Below are positions 6,679 through 16,677 of a stretch of 37,063 nucleotides of DNA, piece by piece. Source of the DNA: an uncultured Bacilli bacterium (GTDB lineage: Bacteria; Bacillota_I; Bacilli_A; RF39; UBA660). The notes beneath the pieces were generated by a model, which made no database searches, had not been told where the DNA came from, and saw only the letters and a program-made list of their open reading frames with translations. The DNA lies in the NCBI GenBank assembly GCA_947632375.1, contig CANRPF010000014.1, positions 1-37,063 of the forward strand. The letters are read 5' to 3'. How positions within the stretch are numbered: the first letter of the stretch is position 1; every line of letters begins with the position of its first letter. The position numbers were made by a program, and so were the translations under genes.

Positions 6679-9234
6679 CTAAACGTAATCTAATACGTTT
6701 TTTCTTTTAAAGAATAATTTCCTTATTAAATCTATTGGTATTACACTAAATGAAAGTATTAAAACAAATAGTAACTCTTTTATAGATAAACCATAAGTTC
6801 TAAATATACTTCCGCCATAATATATTAATATAATTTGTACTAAAGCAATTAAACAAAATATAATAATAAATACTTTATTTTTACTTATATTACTAAATAA
6901 ATTTAATCTAGTTGTTCTTGAATTAAATGCATTAAAAATTCCTAAAAATATAAATAGAGCAAAAAAACCTGTAATAAAATATACATCATTATGACTAGCT
7001 CTAAAAATAGATTTAACCCAATCACTAGATAAATACCATATACAAAGTAAGGAAGAATATACTCCAATTATAATTATTTCTAAATACATAAATTTATTTA
7101 TTATAGGTTCATTTCTTTTTTTGGGTAATTCTTTCATATAGTATTCAAGTGGAGCTTCATAGCTAAAAGCTAAACCTGCTAAAGTATCCATAATCATATT
7201 TATCCAAAGCATTTGAACTACAGTTATTGGTGTTGATATACCAATTAATGGACCAACTATACTTAAAATTAATGCACAACAATTTACTGTTAATTGATAA
7301 ATAATAAATTTTCTTATACTTTTAAAAATTGTTCTTCCATACAATACTGCATTTCCTATTGAAATTAAATTATTATCCATAATTACTATATCAGATGATT
7401 CTTTTGCTATTTGAGTTCCACTACCCATTGCAAAACCAACATCCGCACATTTTAATGCTGGAGCATCATTGACTCCATCGCCTGTCATACCAACTACTAA
7501 TCCATTAGCTTGACATATTTTTACTAATCTACTTTTATCACTAGGTAAAGCTCTTGCAACAATTTTTAAATTATTAATTATTCTTGCTACTTCTTCATCA
7601 GTCATTTTATTTAATTCATCACTTGTTAAAGCAATATCCTCTTTACTTGATAAAAGACCTATATCTTTACCTATAGAAATTGCTGTATCTTTATCATCTC
7701 CTGTTATCATAACTGTTTTTATACCAGCAGATTGTACCAACTGAACCCCATATTTTGCATTTTCTCTTATTTCATCTTTAATTACTACAAATCCTATAAA
7801 ACATAATTTTTCAAGAGATGAATTTTCTTTTTTATAAGCTACTGATATAATACGATAACCTTCTTTAGTTAAATTATAAATTATATTATATAAATCTTTT
7901 TTATTTCTTAAAACTTGTTTATAACCTAATTCATCTAAATAATAATCACAATTATCTATTATTACTTCATTAGCTCCTTTAAAATAAAATATATTTTTGT
8001 TAACCATCTTTGTACAAGAATATTTATATTTACTATTAAAATTTATTATTACTTCATAATCTTCTTGTTTACTTAACTTTAAGTAATTCATAATAGCTTG
8101 ATCAGTACTATTTCCTCCAACTGCACCATATTCACCAAAAGAACTCATATTATTGTATAAAAGACTTTCAATAAAAATATTTTTATATTTTAATTTATCA
8201 CACTCTATACCTTTATAATTAATTAATTTTTTAACAGATAGTTTTCCACTAGTAATAGTACCTGTTTTATCAGTAAATAATATATTAATATTACCAGCTG
8301 TTTCAATTCCAACTAATTTTCTAACTAATACATTACTTTTTAACATACGTTTCATATTGCTAGATAAAACTAAAGCTACCATCATAGGAAGTCCCTCAGG
8401 AACTGCTACTATAATTACTGTTACACATAATGTAAGGGAATATATTAAATAATCTATCATTATTTTTGGAGATGTAATAGTTTCCATTATTAAATTCATA
8501 TCATAATTATTATTTATTACAATAACTGAAAATAAATAAGAAATAACTACTAATACAGAACCAATATATCCAATTCTACTAATAACTTTAGCAAGCTTAT
8601 GTAATCTACTTCTAAGAGGACTATCAATTGTTTTTTCTAATAGTTCTTTTTCAATATTACCATATACAGTATTTTTACCAACGGCATTTACTTTTAAATA
8701 ACATGTACCATCATAAACTATACTACCTTTTAATATTTTATCATTTATGCTTTTTGAAACTTCTTTGCTTTCTCCATTTAATTGAGACTCATCTATTAAT
8801 ATACTTCCTTTTTTAATAATTCCATCTGCAGGAACTAAATTTCCACTTTCTAAATATACAATATCACCTACTACAACTTCACTTATTTTTACTTTTTTTA
8901 TAGAAGAATTTCTTTTTACTAAAACATCTATGTTAGAACTTTCTTCTTGAAGTCTTTTAAAAGCTTTTTCACTACCATACTCGCTTAAAGTAGAAATAAA
9001 TGAAGCAAGAAAAATAGCGATTAATATTCCTAATGTTTCAAACCAATCAAAACTTCTAAATAAAAGTGTTACTTTAACTGCTAAAGCTATTAATAAAATT
9101 TTAATTATTGGATCTCCAAATGATTCTAATAATAAAGATAAGAAACTATGAGATTTTGTATTATTTACTATATTTTCTCCATATTTTTTTCTGCTTTCTT
9201 TTACTTCATCATCACTAAGTCCATTTAGTTCCAT
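6679..9234 (-). CDS. Calcium-type P-type ATPase (P2 family)
   Basis: An 851-residue ATP-driven cation pump, full length for bacterial P2-type ATPases of the SERCA/PMCA class. Visible parts: cation-ATPase N-terminal region; actuator domain with NGES at 153-156 where TGES is usual (catalytic Glu155 kept); VPEGLP at 278-283 in M4; phosphorylation motif DKTGTIT with Asp322; nucleotide-site FKGANE near 419-423; TGDD 511-514; hinge TGDGVNDAP 584-592; and M6 NMIMDTLAG with Asn679 and Asp683. These residues favour Ca2+ export across the plasma membrane, although Mn2+ or Na+/K+ specificity cannot be excluded. The ATG at 9234 has GGAGGT upstream. It is divergent from the XRE gene, with a 179-base intergenic region carrying a perfect 0A-box core. 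Its stop overlaps the terminator of the convergent gene. Confidence 0.92.
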   Translation of the reverse strand: MELNGLSDDEVKESRKKYGENIVNNTKSHSFLSLLLESFGDPIIKILLIALAVKVTLLFRSFDWFETLGILIAIFLASFISTLSEYGSEKAFKRLQEESSNIDVLVKRNSSIKKVKISEVVVGDIVYLESGNLVPADGIIKKGSILIDESQLNGESKEVSKSINDKILKGSIVYDGTCYLKVNAVGKNTVYGNIEKELLEKTIDSPLRSRLHKLAKVISRIGYIGSVLVVISYLFSVIVINNNYDMNLIMETITSPKIMIDYLIYSLTLCVTVIIVAVPEGLPMMVALVLSSNMKRMLKSNVLVRKLVGIETAGNINILFTDKTGTITSGKLSVKKLINYKGIECDKLKYKNIFIESLLYNNMSSFGEYGAVGGNSTDQAIMNYLKLSKQEDYEVIINFNSKYKYSCTKMVNKNIFYFKGANEVIIDNCDYYLDELGYKQVLRNKKDLYNIIYNLTKEGYRIISVAYKKENSSLEKLCFIGFVVIKDEIRENAKYGVQLVQSAGIKTVMITGDDKDTAISIGKDIGLLSSKEDIALTSDELNKMTDEEVARIINNLKIVARALPSDKSRLVKICQANGLVVGMTGDGVNDAPALKCADVGFAMGSGTQIAKESSDIVIMDNNLISIGNAVLYGRTIFKSIRKFIIYQLTVNCCALILSIVGPLIGISTPITVVQMLWINMIMDTLAGLAFSYEAPLEYYMKELPKKRNEPIINKFMYLEIIIIGVYSSLLCIWYLSSDWVKSIFRASHNDVYFITGFFALFIFLGIFNAFNSRTTRLNLFSNISKNKVFIIIFCLIALVQIILIYYGGSIFRTYGLSIKELLFVLILSFSVIPIDLIRKLFFKRKNVLDYV

Positions 9235-9293
9235 GATTACCTCCTAAATAAACTTATGATAATAAAAATAGTTTAAAACTTTATTTGTATTTT

Positions 9294-9300
9294 TCGACAT
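9294..9300 (-). promoter_or_regulatory. Possible Spo0A box (0A box) between ATPase and XRE genes
   Basis: The minus strand reads TGTCGAA, identical to the core of the Spo0A-binding 0A box. It is about 60 bases upstream of the ATPase start and 114 bases upstream of the XRE start. A 7-base match occurs often by chance, so this is only a candidate. Confidence 0.3.
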
Positions 9301-9329
9301 AATATGTACGTATATATAAATCTATTCTG

Positions 9330-9358
9330 TTTCAAAATATAATTATAATATCTATAAT
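9330..9358 (+). promoter_or_regulatory. Possible promoter of XRE gene
   Basis: TTTCAA and TATAAT are separated by 17 bases. The -35 is weak and the surrounding sequence is extremely A+T-rich, which lowers confidence. Confidence 0.35.
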
Positions 9359-9413
9359 ATAAAATTATTTCTTATACAATAATATATATAAAGATTGTTT
9401 TTTGAGGTGAAGG

Positions 9414-9737
9414 ATGGAAAATCTTAAAAAAATCAGAGAGAAAAAGAAAATAACACAAATTAGATTAAGTATTGCTGCAGAAGTTAGTCAAGAAACTATA
9501 TCAGCTTATGAATCAGGTAAAGCTTATCCATCAGTTGAAACTTTAATTAAAATTGCAGATTTTTTAGGAACTTCTACAGATTATCTTTTAGGAAGAATTA
9601 ATGATGATATGCCACTTTTAAGTATAAAGAAAAATGGCTTTGATGTTACTGATTTAATGCTTTTGGATTTATTTGATAAATTATCAAAAGATAAAAAGAA
9701 TAAAGTTATTGGATATATCGATGGTATAAATAGTTAA
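9414..9737 (+). CDS. XRE-family helix-turn-helix regulator
   Basis: A 107-residue DNA-binding protein. Residues about 5-60 form a Cro/CI-type helix-turn-helix: LKKIREKKKITQIRLS, the recognition region EVSQETISAYESGK, then PSVETLIKIADFL and STDYLLGR, typical of XRE regulators in Bacillota. The remaining 40 residues (LMLLDLFDKLSKDKKNKVIGYID) form a short helical tail, probably for dimerisation. GAGGTGA precedes the ATG. The gene is monocistronic, divergent from the cation pump and closed by a strong terminator. A role in controlling the pump or itself is a guess from position. Confidence 0.88.
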   Translation: MENLKKIREKKKITQIRLSIAAEVSQETISAYESGKAYPSVETLIKIADFLGTSTDYLLGRINDDMPLLSIKKNGFDVTDLMLLDLFDKLSKDKKNKVIGYIDGINS

Positions 9738-9763
9738 AACACCTGTTTTTACAGGTGTTTTTA
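9738..9763. terminator. Strong bidirectional terminator
   Basis: AACACCTGT-TTTT-ACAGGTGTT is a perfect 9-bp stem flanked by A and T runs. It starts directly after the XRE stop and ends at the stop of the convergent pyrophosphatase gene. Confidence 0.88.
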
Positions 9764-11383
9764 TATTTTCTCAATTACTCTCATTATATAAGGAACTATT
9801 TGTTGTTTTCTAGAAAGTATTCCATCAATTACTATTCCTTCATATATATTAGATAAATCATAAGCATCTTTTAAAATTGATTCAGAGCTTTTATTATATA
9901 AAACATAAGAAGCTTTTGTTAAAATATTTGAAATATAAAATAATGTGATTGTATATCCATTTTTTTTGTTGATATCTTCTAGTTCTTCAACAAATTCCTC
10001 TACTCTATCTTTAAAATCCTCAAAATCAACAGAAAAAACTTGACCTACTCCAAATTTATGTTCATTAACAGAGTAAGTTTTAAAATCTCTATAAATTATG
10101 TCCTCAACATCATACCCTTTATAATTCATACCACTTCTTAATAGCTCAAGTCCATATTTTTGATAATCTATATTTAATTGTAAAGCGAGATCTTTAACTA
10201 CAACTTTATCCAATTCTTTAGTTGTAGGACTATTTAATAATACTGTATCTGAAAGTATAGCACTTAACATAAGTCCTGCTATATTAAAAGGTATTGTTAC
10301 ATTATTTTCTTTATACATTTGATATATAATTGTATTTACTGAACCAACTGTCATATTTCTAAAGTTTATTGGTGTATCTGTACTTATTTCACTTAAATTA
10401 TGATGATCTACTATTTCTAATATAGAAGCTTCATCTAAACCAATTACACTTTGATTAGATTCATTATGATCAACTAATATTACTCTATGTTTTTCATATT
10501 CATTTATATCTATTAATCTTAAAAGTCCATAACAAACATTTTTGCTATCAACAATAGGATAATTTGTATGTTTAGTTTTATTAGCGATATCAAGAAAATC
10601 TGTTAAATAATCTTCTCTATCTAAAGAAATACATAATTCATTTCTTTTGATTGTTTTTATTGAATTAGCAAGATTAAGTTTTCTACTAACTTCAAAACTT
10701 GTTAGTGGAGTACATACAATGTTTATTCCTTTAGATTTAGATTCAACTAATTCTTCTATATTTAGTTCATGACTTCCTATTAATATAATCATTTTAACTT
10801 TAGATTCAATTGCATAATCTATAATTTTTCTTCTATCTCCAACAATTAATATAGAATTGCTATCAAGTTTAATATTATTTATAAAAGTATTATCATCATA
10901 AGTAGCGCCTACTATTTTACCTCTTATTTTATCACTTACTTTAATATAATGTATACAATTTAATGTATTTACTATATTTTCAAAATTAGTATCTAAATAA
11001 TTAGTATTATCATTTATCATAGAACGAGCTATTTCTTTTAAAGAAACATATCCTTTAAACTTTTTATCTTTATCTACTAAAGGAATACCTGTTATATTAT
11101 TATCACTCATAAAATTATAAGTTTCATATATACTTTTTTCTTCATCAATATAAAAATCTTTATGATAATTGATATCCTTAATTCTAACCTTTACATCATT
11201 TAAATATTTAGGTTTACTTATATTAAAATAATTTAAAGCAAATTTTGTTTCATCATTTATTTCACCTAATACTCTTGCTTCACTTTCTTCGCCTAAATTA
11301 TTTTTTAAATAACTCAAACTTATTGCAGCACAAACACTATCTGTATCAGGATTTTTATGTCCGAAAATCAGAATTTTTTTCAC
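9761..11383 (-). CDS. Manganese-dependent inorganic pyrophosphatase with CBS/DRTGG regulatory insert
   Basis: A 540-residue family II pyrophosphatase that hydrolyses PPi to phosphate in the cytoplasm. The DHH core begins with GHKNPDTDS (residues 8-16, metal ligands His9, Asp13, Asp15), continues with the paired motifs VDHNESNQS and VDHHNLSE, and is closed by the DHHA2 domain containing DFKDRVEEFVEE. Between the first strand and the second DHH block sit a CBS domain (IYETYNFMSDNNITGIPLVD), a DRTGG-like region and a second CBS (LTDFLDIANKTKHTNYPIVD). This layout matches the Clostridium CBS-PPase group, which is regulated by AMP and diadenosine polyphosphates. The start is GTG 11383: GGGAG lies eight bases upstream and the family starts with this strand. 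The longer TTG frame from 11437 is less likely. It follows uvrB by 64 bases. Confidence 0.9.
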   Translation of the reverse strand: MKKILIFGHKNPDTDSVCAAISLSYLKNNLGEESEARVLGEINDETKFALNYFNISKPKYLNDVKVRIKDINYHKDFYIDEEKSIYETYNFMSDNNITGIPLVDKDKKFKGYVSLKEIARSMINDNTNYLDTNFENIVNTLNCIHYIKVSDKIRGKIVGATYDDNTFINNIKLDSNSILIVGDRRKIIDYAIESKVKMIILIGSHELNIEELVESKSKGINIVCTPLTSFEVSRKLNLANSIKTIKRNELCISLDREDYLTDFLDIANKTKHTNYPIVDSKNVCYGLLRLIDINEYEKHRVILVDHNESNQSVIGLDEASILEIVDHHNLSEISTDTPINFRNMTVGSVNTIIYQMYKENNVTIPFNIAGLMLSAILSDTVLLNSPTTKELDKVVVKDLALQLNIDYQKYGLELLRSGMNYKGYDVEDIIYRDFKTYSVNEHKFGVGQVFSVDFEDFKDRVEEFVEELEDINKKNGYTITLFYISNILTKASYVLYNKSSESILKDAYDLSNIYEGIVIDGILSRKQQIVPYIMRVIEKI

Positions 11384-11447
11384 AAAACCAACTCCCAAGT
11401 ATACTAAAATTTTATTATAAAATTCTAAGTTAGTCAATCAATTAAAA

Positions 11448-13394
11448 TTATTCACTTTTCATTTCAAACAAAATATCTCTTAACTCCATAGCTCTTTCAA
11501 AATCCATATTTTTGGCAGCTTCTTTCATTTCTTCTTCTATTTGCAACATAACATTTAGTTTTTCTTTTTTTGACATTTTAGGCTTATCAGTTTCTTTTTC
11601 TACTTCATTTGAAATAACTTCTTTAATTGTTTTTATTATAGTTTTAGGAACTATACCATGCTCTTCATTATATTTATTTTGAATTTCTCTTCTTCTTTTA
11701 GTTTCTTTTATACTAGCTTCCATGGCTTCACTAATTTTATCTGCATACATTATTACATGACCAGATGCGTTTCTTGCAGTTCTTCCTATTGTTTGTATTA
11801 AACTTCTTTCACTACGTAAAAAGCCTTGTTTATCAGCATCCATAATTGCTATTAAACTAACCTCAGGAATATCAATTCCTTCTCTTAAAAGATTAATTCC
11901 AACTAAAACATCGTAATTTCCAAGACGTAAATCTCTTATTATTTTCATTCTTTCTAATGTTTTAACTTCACTATGTAAGTATGCTACTTTAATACCTAAA
12001 GATTTTAAATAATTAGTTAATTCTTCTGCCATACGTATAGTTAAAGTAGTAATCATAGTTCTTTCATTTTTTTCGATTCTTTTATTAATTTCTCCAATTA
12101 AATCATCAATTTGACCTTCAGTTTTTCTAACATCAATTGTAGGGTCTAATAATCCCGTCGGTCTAATTATTTGTTCAATATAATTATTGTTTACTAAATT
12201 TAATTCATAATCTCCAGGAGTTGCAGAAACATATATAACTTGATTCATCTTTGATTCAAATTCATCAAATTTAAGAGGTCTATTATCTAATGCACTAGGA
12301 AGTCTAAAACCATAATTAACTAAAGTTTCCTTTCGCATTCTATCTCCATTATACATTCCTCTAACTTGTGGTACTGTAACATGTGACTCATCAATAACTA
12401 AAAGATAATCATCTGGAAAAAAATCAATTAAACAATTTGGAGTTTCTCCTTCTTCTCTTAATGCTAAATGTCTTGAATAGTTTTCAACACCATGACAAAA
12501 TCCTGTTTCTTTTAACATTTCTATATCATAAAGTGTTCTTTCTCTTAAACGTTGTTCTTCAATAAGCTTTCCTTTTTCTTTAAAGTATTTTAATCTTTCG
12601 TCAAGTTCATCTTGAATTCTTTCAACTGCTATTTTTAGTTTATCTTCACTAGTTACAAAGTGACTAGCTGGAAATATTGTTACACTTTTTTTATTTTGCT
12701 TTATTACACCTGTTAAAATATCAAATTCGCTTATTCTATCTATAACATCCCCAAATAATTCTATTCTAATTCCATTTTTCTTTTCTGCAATTGGAATTAC
12801 ATCAATAATATCACCGTTTACTCTAAAAGTTCCTCTATGAAAATCTATTTGATTTCTTTCATAAGTCATATCAATTAACTTCTTTAATAAATCATCTCTT
12901 TTTATAGTATCATTTAAATTTAATATAAGCATCTTTTCTTTATAGTCTTCAACATCACCTATACCATAAATACAAGATACACTTGCAACAACTATAGTAT
13001 CTCTATTTTTTAAAAGAGATGCAGTTGCACTATGTCTAAGTTCATCAATTTCATCATTTATAGATGCATCTTTTTCTATATAAGTATCACTACTAGGAAC
13101 ATATGCTTCTGGTTGGTAATAGTCGTAATAAGATACAAAGTATTCAACGTGATTCTCTGGAAAAAGTTCTTTAAACTCACCATAAAGCTGTCCTGCAAGC
13201 GTTTTATTATGAGCTAAAACGAGTGTTGGCTTATTAACTTCTTTAATTACATTTGCAATAGTAAATGTTTTACCTGTACCCGTTGCGCCTAGCAAAACCT
13301 GATGTTTCTTGCCTTCATTAATTCCATTAACCAATTCTTCAATAGCCTTCGGTTGATCTCCATTTGGACTATAATTTGATACTAATTTAAACAT
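11448..13394 (-). CDS. uvrB: Excinuclease ABC subunit B
   Basis: A 648-residue helicase-like subunit of nucleotide excision repair that, in the family, is loaded by UvrA at damaged DNA and recruits UvrC. Visible: Walker A GATGTGKT at 36-43; the DNA-inserting beta-hairpin region [14 protein letters not shown]; Walker B DESH; the YVSATPG motif; helicase motif VI with QTIGRTARN; and a C-terminal UVR domain ([25 protein letters not shown]) that binds UvrC. Length and motifs are complete. GGAGGATAAGC lies ahead of the ATG. uvrA is not adjacent here. The gene may read through to the pyrophosphatase gene. Confidence 0.97.
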   Translation of the reverse strand: MFKLVSNYSPNGDQPKAIEELVNGINEGKKHQVLLGATGTGKTFTIANVIKEVNKPTLVLAHNKTLAGQLYGEFKELFPENHVEYFVSYYDYYQPEAYVPSSDTYIEKDASINDEIDELRHSATASLLKNRDTIVVASVSCIYGIGDVEDYKEKMLILNLNDTIKRDDLLKKLIDMTYERNQIDFHRGTFRVNGDIIDVIPIAEKKNGIRIELFGDVIDRISEFDILTGVIKQNKKSVTIFPASHFVTSEDKLKIAVERIQDELDERLKYFKEKGKLIEEQRLRERTLYDIEMLKETGFCHGVENYSRHLALREEGETPNCLIDFFPDDYLLVIDESHVTVPQVRGMYNGDRMRKETLVNYGFRLPSALDNRPLKFDEFESKMNQVIYVSATPGDYELNLVNNNYIEQIIRPTGLLDPTIDVRKTEGQIDDLIGEINKRIEKNERTMITTLTIRMAEELTNYLKSLGIKVAYLHSEVKTLERMKIIRDLRLGNYDVLVGINLLREGIDIPEVSLIAIMDADKQGFLRSERSLIQTIGRTARNASGHVIMYADKISEAMEASIKETKRRREIQNKYNEEHGIVPKTIIKTIKEVISNEVEKETDKPKMSKKEKLNVMLQIEEEMKEAAKNMDFERAMELRDILFEMKSE

Positions 13395-13686
13395 AGCTTA
13401 TCCTCCTTACTATCAATAAAAAAATAATATTCATTTCTTTCAAAATCTAAAAACATTAACTAGGACACGAATAGTGGCCACAAATTTTTTATAGACAAAT
13501 TTCAATATTATATTTTATCACTATTTATTAAACAAAACAATTAACACAAGATTACTCTTTATTATTTTAACTTATCATCTTTAAATTATAATAAAAAATG
13601 CTATTTGACTTTAGCATTTTTCATTTTTATATTTAAAATTATTCCTATAAATAAAGATATTATTGAAATATTTACTGATATTTTTC
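13395..13686. other. Gene-free stretch upstream of uvrB
   Basis: These 292 bases hold the uvrB ribosome binding site, a small GC-richer island at 13463-13481 containing GGACAC and the 8-base palindrome GTGGCCAC, a terminator hairpin (13593-13621), and A+T-rich DNA. Next to the HD gene, the minus strand has a short open frame (about 13599-13685) encoding a hydrophobic peptide but without a start codon. I see no recognisable LexA box, RNA gene or complete gene. Confidence 0.6.
13593..13621 (-). terminator. Intrinsic terminator downstream of HD gene
   Basis: AAAAATGCTA pairs perfectly with TAGCATTTTT around an 8-base loop, with T runs on both strands. It lies about 65 bases past the HD stop codon. 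Confidence 0.75.
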
Positions 13687-14430
13687 CTAGTGCTTTCTTA
13701 TTTCTTCAAATTCTTTATATTTATTATCTATATACTCTATTATTTTATCAAAATATATTTTAAATCTTTCTTTATTTTTTATTCTTTTATATATTAATGA
13801 AACTATATTGCTATTTTTTAAATATCTTATAGAAAAATCATATTGTAAATCATAAATCATTCCAAGTCTTAAAACTATATCATCATTTTTATTGTGTACA
13901 TCATTTATGTTAATAGGCATGCCAAGTAGAAAAGCTTTCTTTACATTATTTGATATAGGATTGTCATCTTCTATACGTAAATCGTCTTCAATATAAACTA
14001 AATTTAGAATATCTAATTTATCTGCATCTCTTACTAACTTACAAAATTTTTCTTCTCTTCTATCTAAAGTTTCAGGTATTGTATATTTATTATGATATTT
14101 TATTGCAGTATAAATTAATTCATATTCATTTATATCATCTGTATAACGTTTTATAATATTATTTTTAAATAATATATTCACTCCAAAATCAGCATGATCA
14201 AAAGATTTTAAATCACTAAATGTATTAAAATTATGCCATTGTTCAAATCTACCAAAATCATGTAATAATCCTATTAAATTTGCAAGAAATATATCATGAT
14301 CATTAAAATTATTATCTTTCGCTATTAAATCACATAATTTCATTACTCTAATAGAATGTTTATATTTTCTTTCGATAAGAGGATCTGTTAAATCAAAAGA
14401 TTTTACATATTTATAAAATTCTTCTAACAT
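13687..14430 (-). CDS. HD-domain phosphohydrolase
   Basis: A 247-residue protein with an HD metal-dependent phosphohydrolase domain: His25 in YKHSIRVM, the His57-Asp58 pair in LLHDFGRFEQW, His113 in IKYHNKY and Asp135 in VRDADKLD. This spacing is that of the broad HD superfamily acting on nucleotides or phosphodiesters. HDFGRFEQ and DADKLD are typical of a widespread uncharacterised subgroup in Bacillota. The C-terminal 100 residues are helical with no added domain. GGAGGATAAT precedes the ATG. The substrate cannot be deduced. Upstream and downstream terminators suggest it is transcribed alone. Confidence 0.87.
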   Translation of the reverse strand: MLEEFYKYVKSFDLTDPLIERKYKHSIRVMKLCDLIAKDNNFNDHDIFLANLIGLLHDFGRFEQWHNFNTFSDLKSFDHADFGVNILFKNNIIKRYTDDINEYELIYTAIKYHNKYTIPETLDRREEKFCKLVRDADKLDILNLVYIEDDLRIEDDNPISNNVKKAFLLGMPININDVHNKNDDIVLRLGMIYDLQYDFSIRYLKNSNIVSLIYKRIKNKERFKIYFDKIIEYIDNKYKEFEEIRKH

Positions 14431-14484
14431 ATTATCCTCCTTATTCTATAAAGATTATAAACTAATAATAAAAAAATGTAAATT

Positions 14485-14506
14485 AAAAAAGAAACTATTT
14501 AGTTTC
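14485..14506 (-). terminator. Short terminator overlapping the stop codon
   Basis: On the minus strand GAAACT-AAAT-AGTTTC is followed by six T. The TAG stop of the gene at 14495-15343 spans the loop and the second arm. Confidence 0.6.
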
Positions 14507-15343
14507 CATATCATTGTACTCTTTTAAAGTTAATCTTAATCCATATTTTTTTCTTGTTTCTAATGCTGAATTATTAGCTTTATAATAAATATCTCTATAT
14601 TCTATATCTAAGTATTTAGAATTATCTTCAGTTTGAGAATAATATTCATCAAAAAATCTTGTTGTTGGACTAGAGATAGTTTTACTAAAATCGTATCCCT
14701 TAATAAGCATTTGATTTAATCCATCTTTTATTCCTTTATCTAACCTAGGATTAAACTTCATAAGTGGTCTAATTAATTTTTCTAATTCTTTAATACTATA
14801 ATAATTAGCTAATCTTTCTAATGGATTTATATTGCTATAATATATCTTTAAACCATAACTTCTACTTAAATTATTTATTAAAGAAGAATCTTTAAATAAA
14901 CTAGATCTAGTTAATAATATTCTAGTTAATTTATCCTTTTTAATAAATTCTTTTTCTGGATTATATAAAATATTACAAATAAGTGTTTCAATATCCACAA
15001 TTTTTTGTTGTCCAGCTTTAAATAGTCTTACACTATTAATTCCTTTTAATAAAACATATATAATATAAATATTTCTATAAAGACATTCATCAGAAAGTGT
15101 TTTATCACAAATTTTACTACATTCTTGATAAATCTTATCTAAATTAATAATTAATTTCTTTTCTATACAATTATAAAAAATAGTTGGACTTTTTAAATTA
15201 TTAATAAATACAACATCTTTAATATAATGATGTAAATTTTCATTATTTAAAAATATTTCATCAAGTACTTTCTTTATAAAGTTTATATCTCCAAGTTTTC
15301 TTTGTTCAGAATAACTTACTAATATATTTAAAATATCTTCCAT
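14495..15343 (-). CDS. Unknown helical protein
   Basis: A 282-residue, probably soluble and all-helical protein that I do not recognise. It has no signal peptide or membrane segment. A cluster of cysteines occurs at about 92-108 (YQECSKICDKTLSDECLY), which could bind a metal but lacks a standard spacing. The C-terminal region carries RLANYYSIKELEKLIRPLMKF and a Tyr-rich patch (FDEYYSQ, YLDIEYRDIYY). GAGGGATTAAG precedes the ATG. It lies between the M29 aminopeptidase and HD genes with about 60-base gaps on either side. Base composition matches the neighbours, so there is no sign of recent transfer. No function is proposed. Confidence 0.75.
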   Translation of the reverse strand: MEDILNILVSYSEQRKLGDINFIKKVLDEIFLNNENLHHYIKDVVFINNLKSPTIFYNCIEKKLIINLDKIYQECSKICDKTLSDECLYRNIYIIYVLLKGINSVRLFKAGQQKIVDIETLICNILYNPEKEFIKKDKLTRILLTRSSLFKDSSLINNLSRSYGLKIYYSNINPLERLANYYSIKELEKLIRPLMKFNPRLDKGIKDGLNQMLIKGYDFSKTISSPTTRFFDEYYSQTEDNSKYLDIEYRDIYYKANNSALETRKKYGLRLTLKEYNDMETK

Positions 15344-15403
15344 CTTAATCCCTCGTTAATGAAGTATATTCTAACATATATTAATTTTTATGTAAATAAT
15401 TTT

Positions 15404-16624
15404 TTATATAACAATATTTCCATCTTTCATCAATGTAATTGTGCCATTTTTAGTTACAGCTTCTATTAATAAATCACTTGTTCCAATCATAAAATCCACA
15501 TGATTTTTAGATTGACAAATACCTTTTTTTAAAAGTTCATCTTTAGATAAAGATAATCCGTTTTTTATACAATCTTCAAATCCAGCACCTAATGCTAAAT
15601 GACAAGCGGCATTTTCATCTATTGTAGTTTCATAAAAAGTCAAATTCGTATTTGAAATTGGAGAATCATAATTAACCAATGCTACTTCACCTAAATAACA
15701 AGAATATTCATCGCCTTCAATTATTTCTTTTAGCAAATCCTCTCCTTCTTCAGCATGAAAATTGCTAACTTTACCAGATGTAAATTCTATATAAAAATCT
15801 TTTATTATTATATCGTTATAACATAATGGCTTAGAAGCATAAACTATACCTTCTGTTTTCTTATAATTTGGAGAAGTAAATATTTCATAAGATGGAACAT
15901 TAACTAATACATCTCCATTCGTACTACCAGCACATTGCCACAAAGCATCTTCTGGCAATTCAACCCATAAATCTGTACCTAAACTATTTTTATAATGTAA
16001 GTTAGTTATTTTTAATGAATTTAATTTATTTTTAACCTTTTCTTGATTTTCTAAAAAATTATTCCAATTATCTATAGGATCATTATCATCAATCATACAA
16101 ACTTTAAATATCAATCGATATAGTTTTTCATAAGCTTCTTTTTCATCTAAATTTGGAAAAAGCTTTTTAGCCCATGCTATACTTGGCAATGTAGCGATAC
16201 ACCAAGGGACTAAGGAACGCGCTTGTTTTTCTCTAAATTTAGGACAACTTGAACGCTCTTTATAGTTAGCTTCCGCTAATTTTTTTGCATCAATATCTCC
16301 CATTAATCCTGGAAATACTGATCTAATCAATAAAAATGAAGGATTCTTGGAAGCATATTCATCCCATATTTCTTTATTAAATATCTTTTCTTCTTTTATT
16401 TTATCAAATTCAATATTTTTTAATGTATCATGTCTTAATTTAGAATCGATGGGATCTAAATATATATCATCAACTCCCATTTCTTTAGCTATCTTAACTA
16501 ATTTATCTATTATTTTTTGATTTTCAATATTGTAGTTTACTAAAAGACATTTAGTTTTTTCTACATTAAGACATCTTTTTAATAAAAAAGTAATATATTT
16601 ATCTTCTAATATTTCTATATTCAT
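15404..16624 (-). CDS. M29 family aminopeptidase (AmpS/PepS-like)
   Basis: A 406-residue cytoplasmic metallo-aminopeptidase of family M29, of normal length. Family blocks are present: the N-terminal YITFLLKRCLNVEKTKCLLVNY, the central WVELPEDALWQCAGSTNGD, NVPSYEIFTSPN (a first Glu ligand), NFHAEEGEDLL, the GEVALVN block, NLTFYETTIDENAACHLALG (Glu/His ligands) and HVDFMIGTSDL (His and Asp ligands). These enzymes carry two metal ions and remove N-terminal residues from small peptides. NVPSYE differs from the usual N-x-P-T-E-E, but the metal Glu is kept. GGTGATTTT precedes the ATG. Confidence 0.93.
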   Translation of the reverse strand: MNIEILEDKYITFLLKRCLNVEKTKCLLVNYNIENQKIIDKLVKIAKEMGVDDIYLDPIDSKLRHDTLKNIEFDKIKEEKIFNKEIWDEYASKNPSFLLIRSVFPGLMGDIDAKKLAEANYKERSSCPKFREKQARSLVPWCIATLPSIAWAKKLFPNLDEKEAYEKLYRLIFKVCMIDDNDPIDNWNNFLENQEKVKNKLNSLKITNLHYKNSLGTDLWVELPEDALWQCAGSTNGDVLVNVPSYEIFTSPNYKKTEGIVYASKPLCYNDIIIKDFYIEFTSGKVSNFHAEEGEDLLKEIIEGDEYSCYLGEVALVNYDSPISNTNLTFYETTIDENAACHLALGAGFEDCIKNGLSLSKDELLKKGICQSKNHVDFMIGTSDLLIEAVTKNGTITLMKDGNIVI

Positions 16625-16677
16625 AAAATCACCATTATTATTATACTTTATTTTATATAATTTAATAATATTTTTAT

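Noticed and set aside
11384-11437. Longer N-terminus for the pyrophosphatase from TTG 11437
   Set aside because: The family begins at the GHKNPDTD strand, and GGGAG is correctly placed for GTG 11383.
13599-13685. Short minus-strand frame encoding a hydrophobic peptide (GKISVNISIISLFIGIIL)
   Set aside because: It has no start codon or ribosome binding site and is only about 29 codons. At most a remnant or chance frame.
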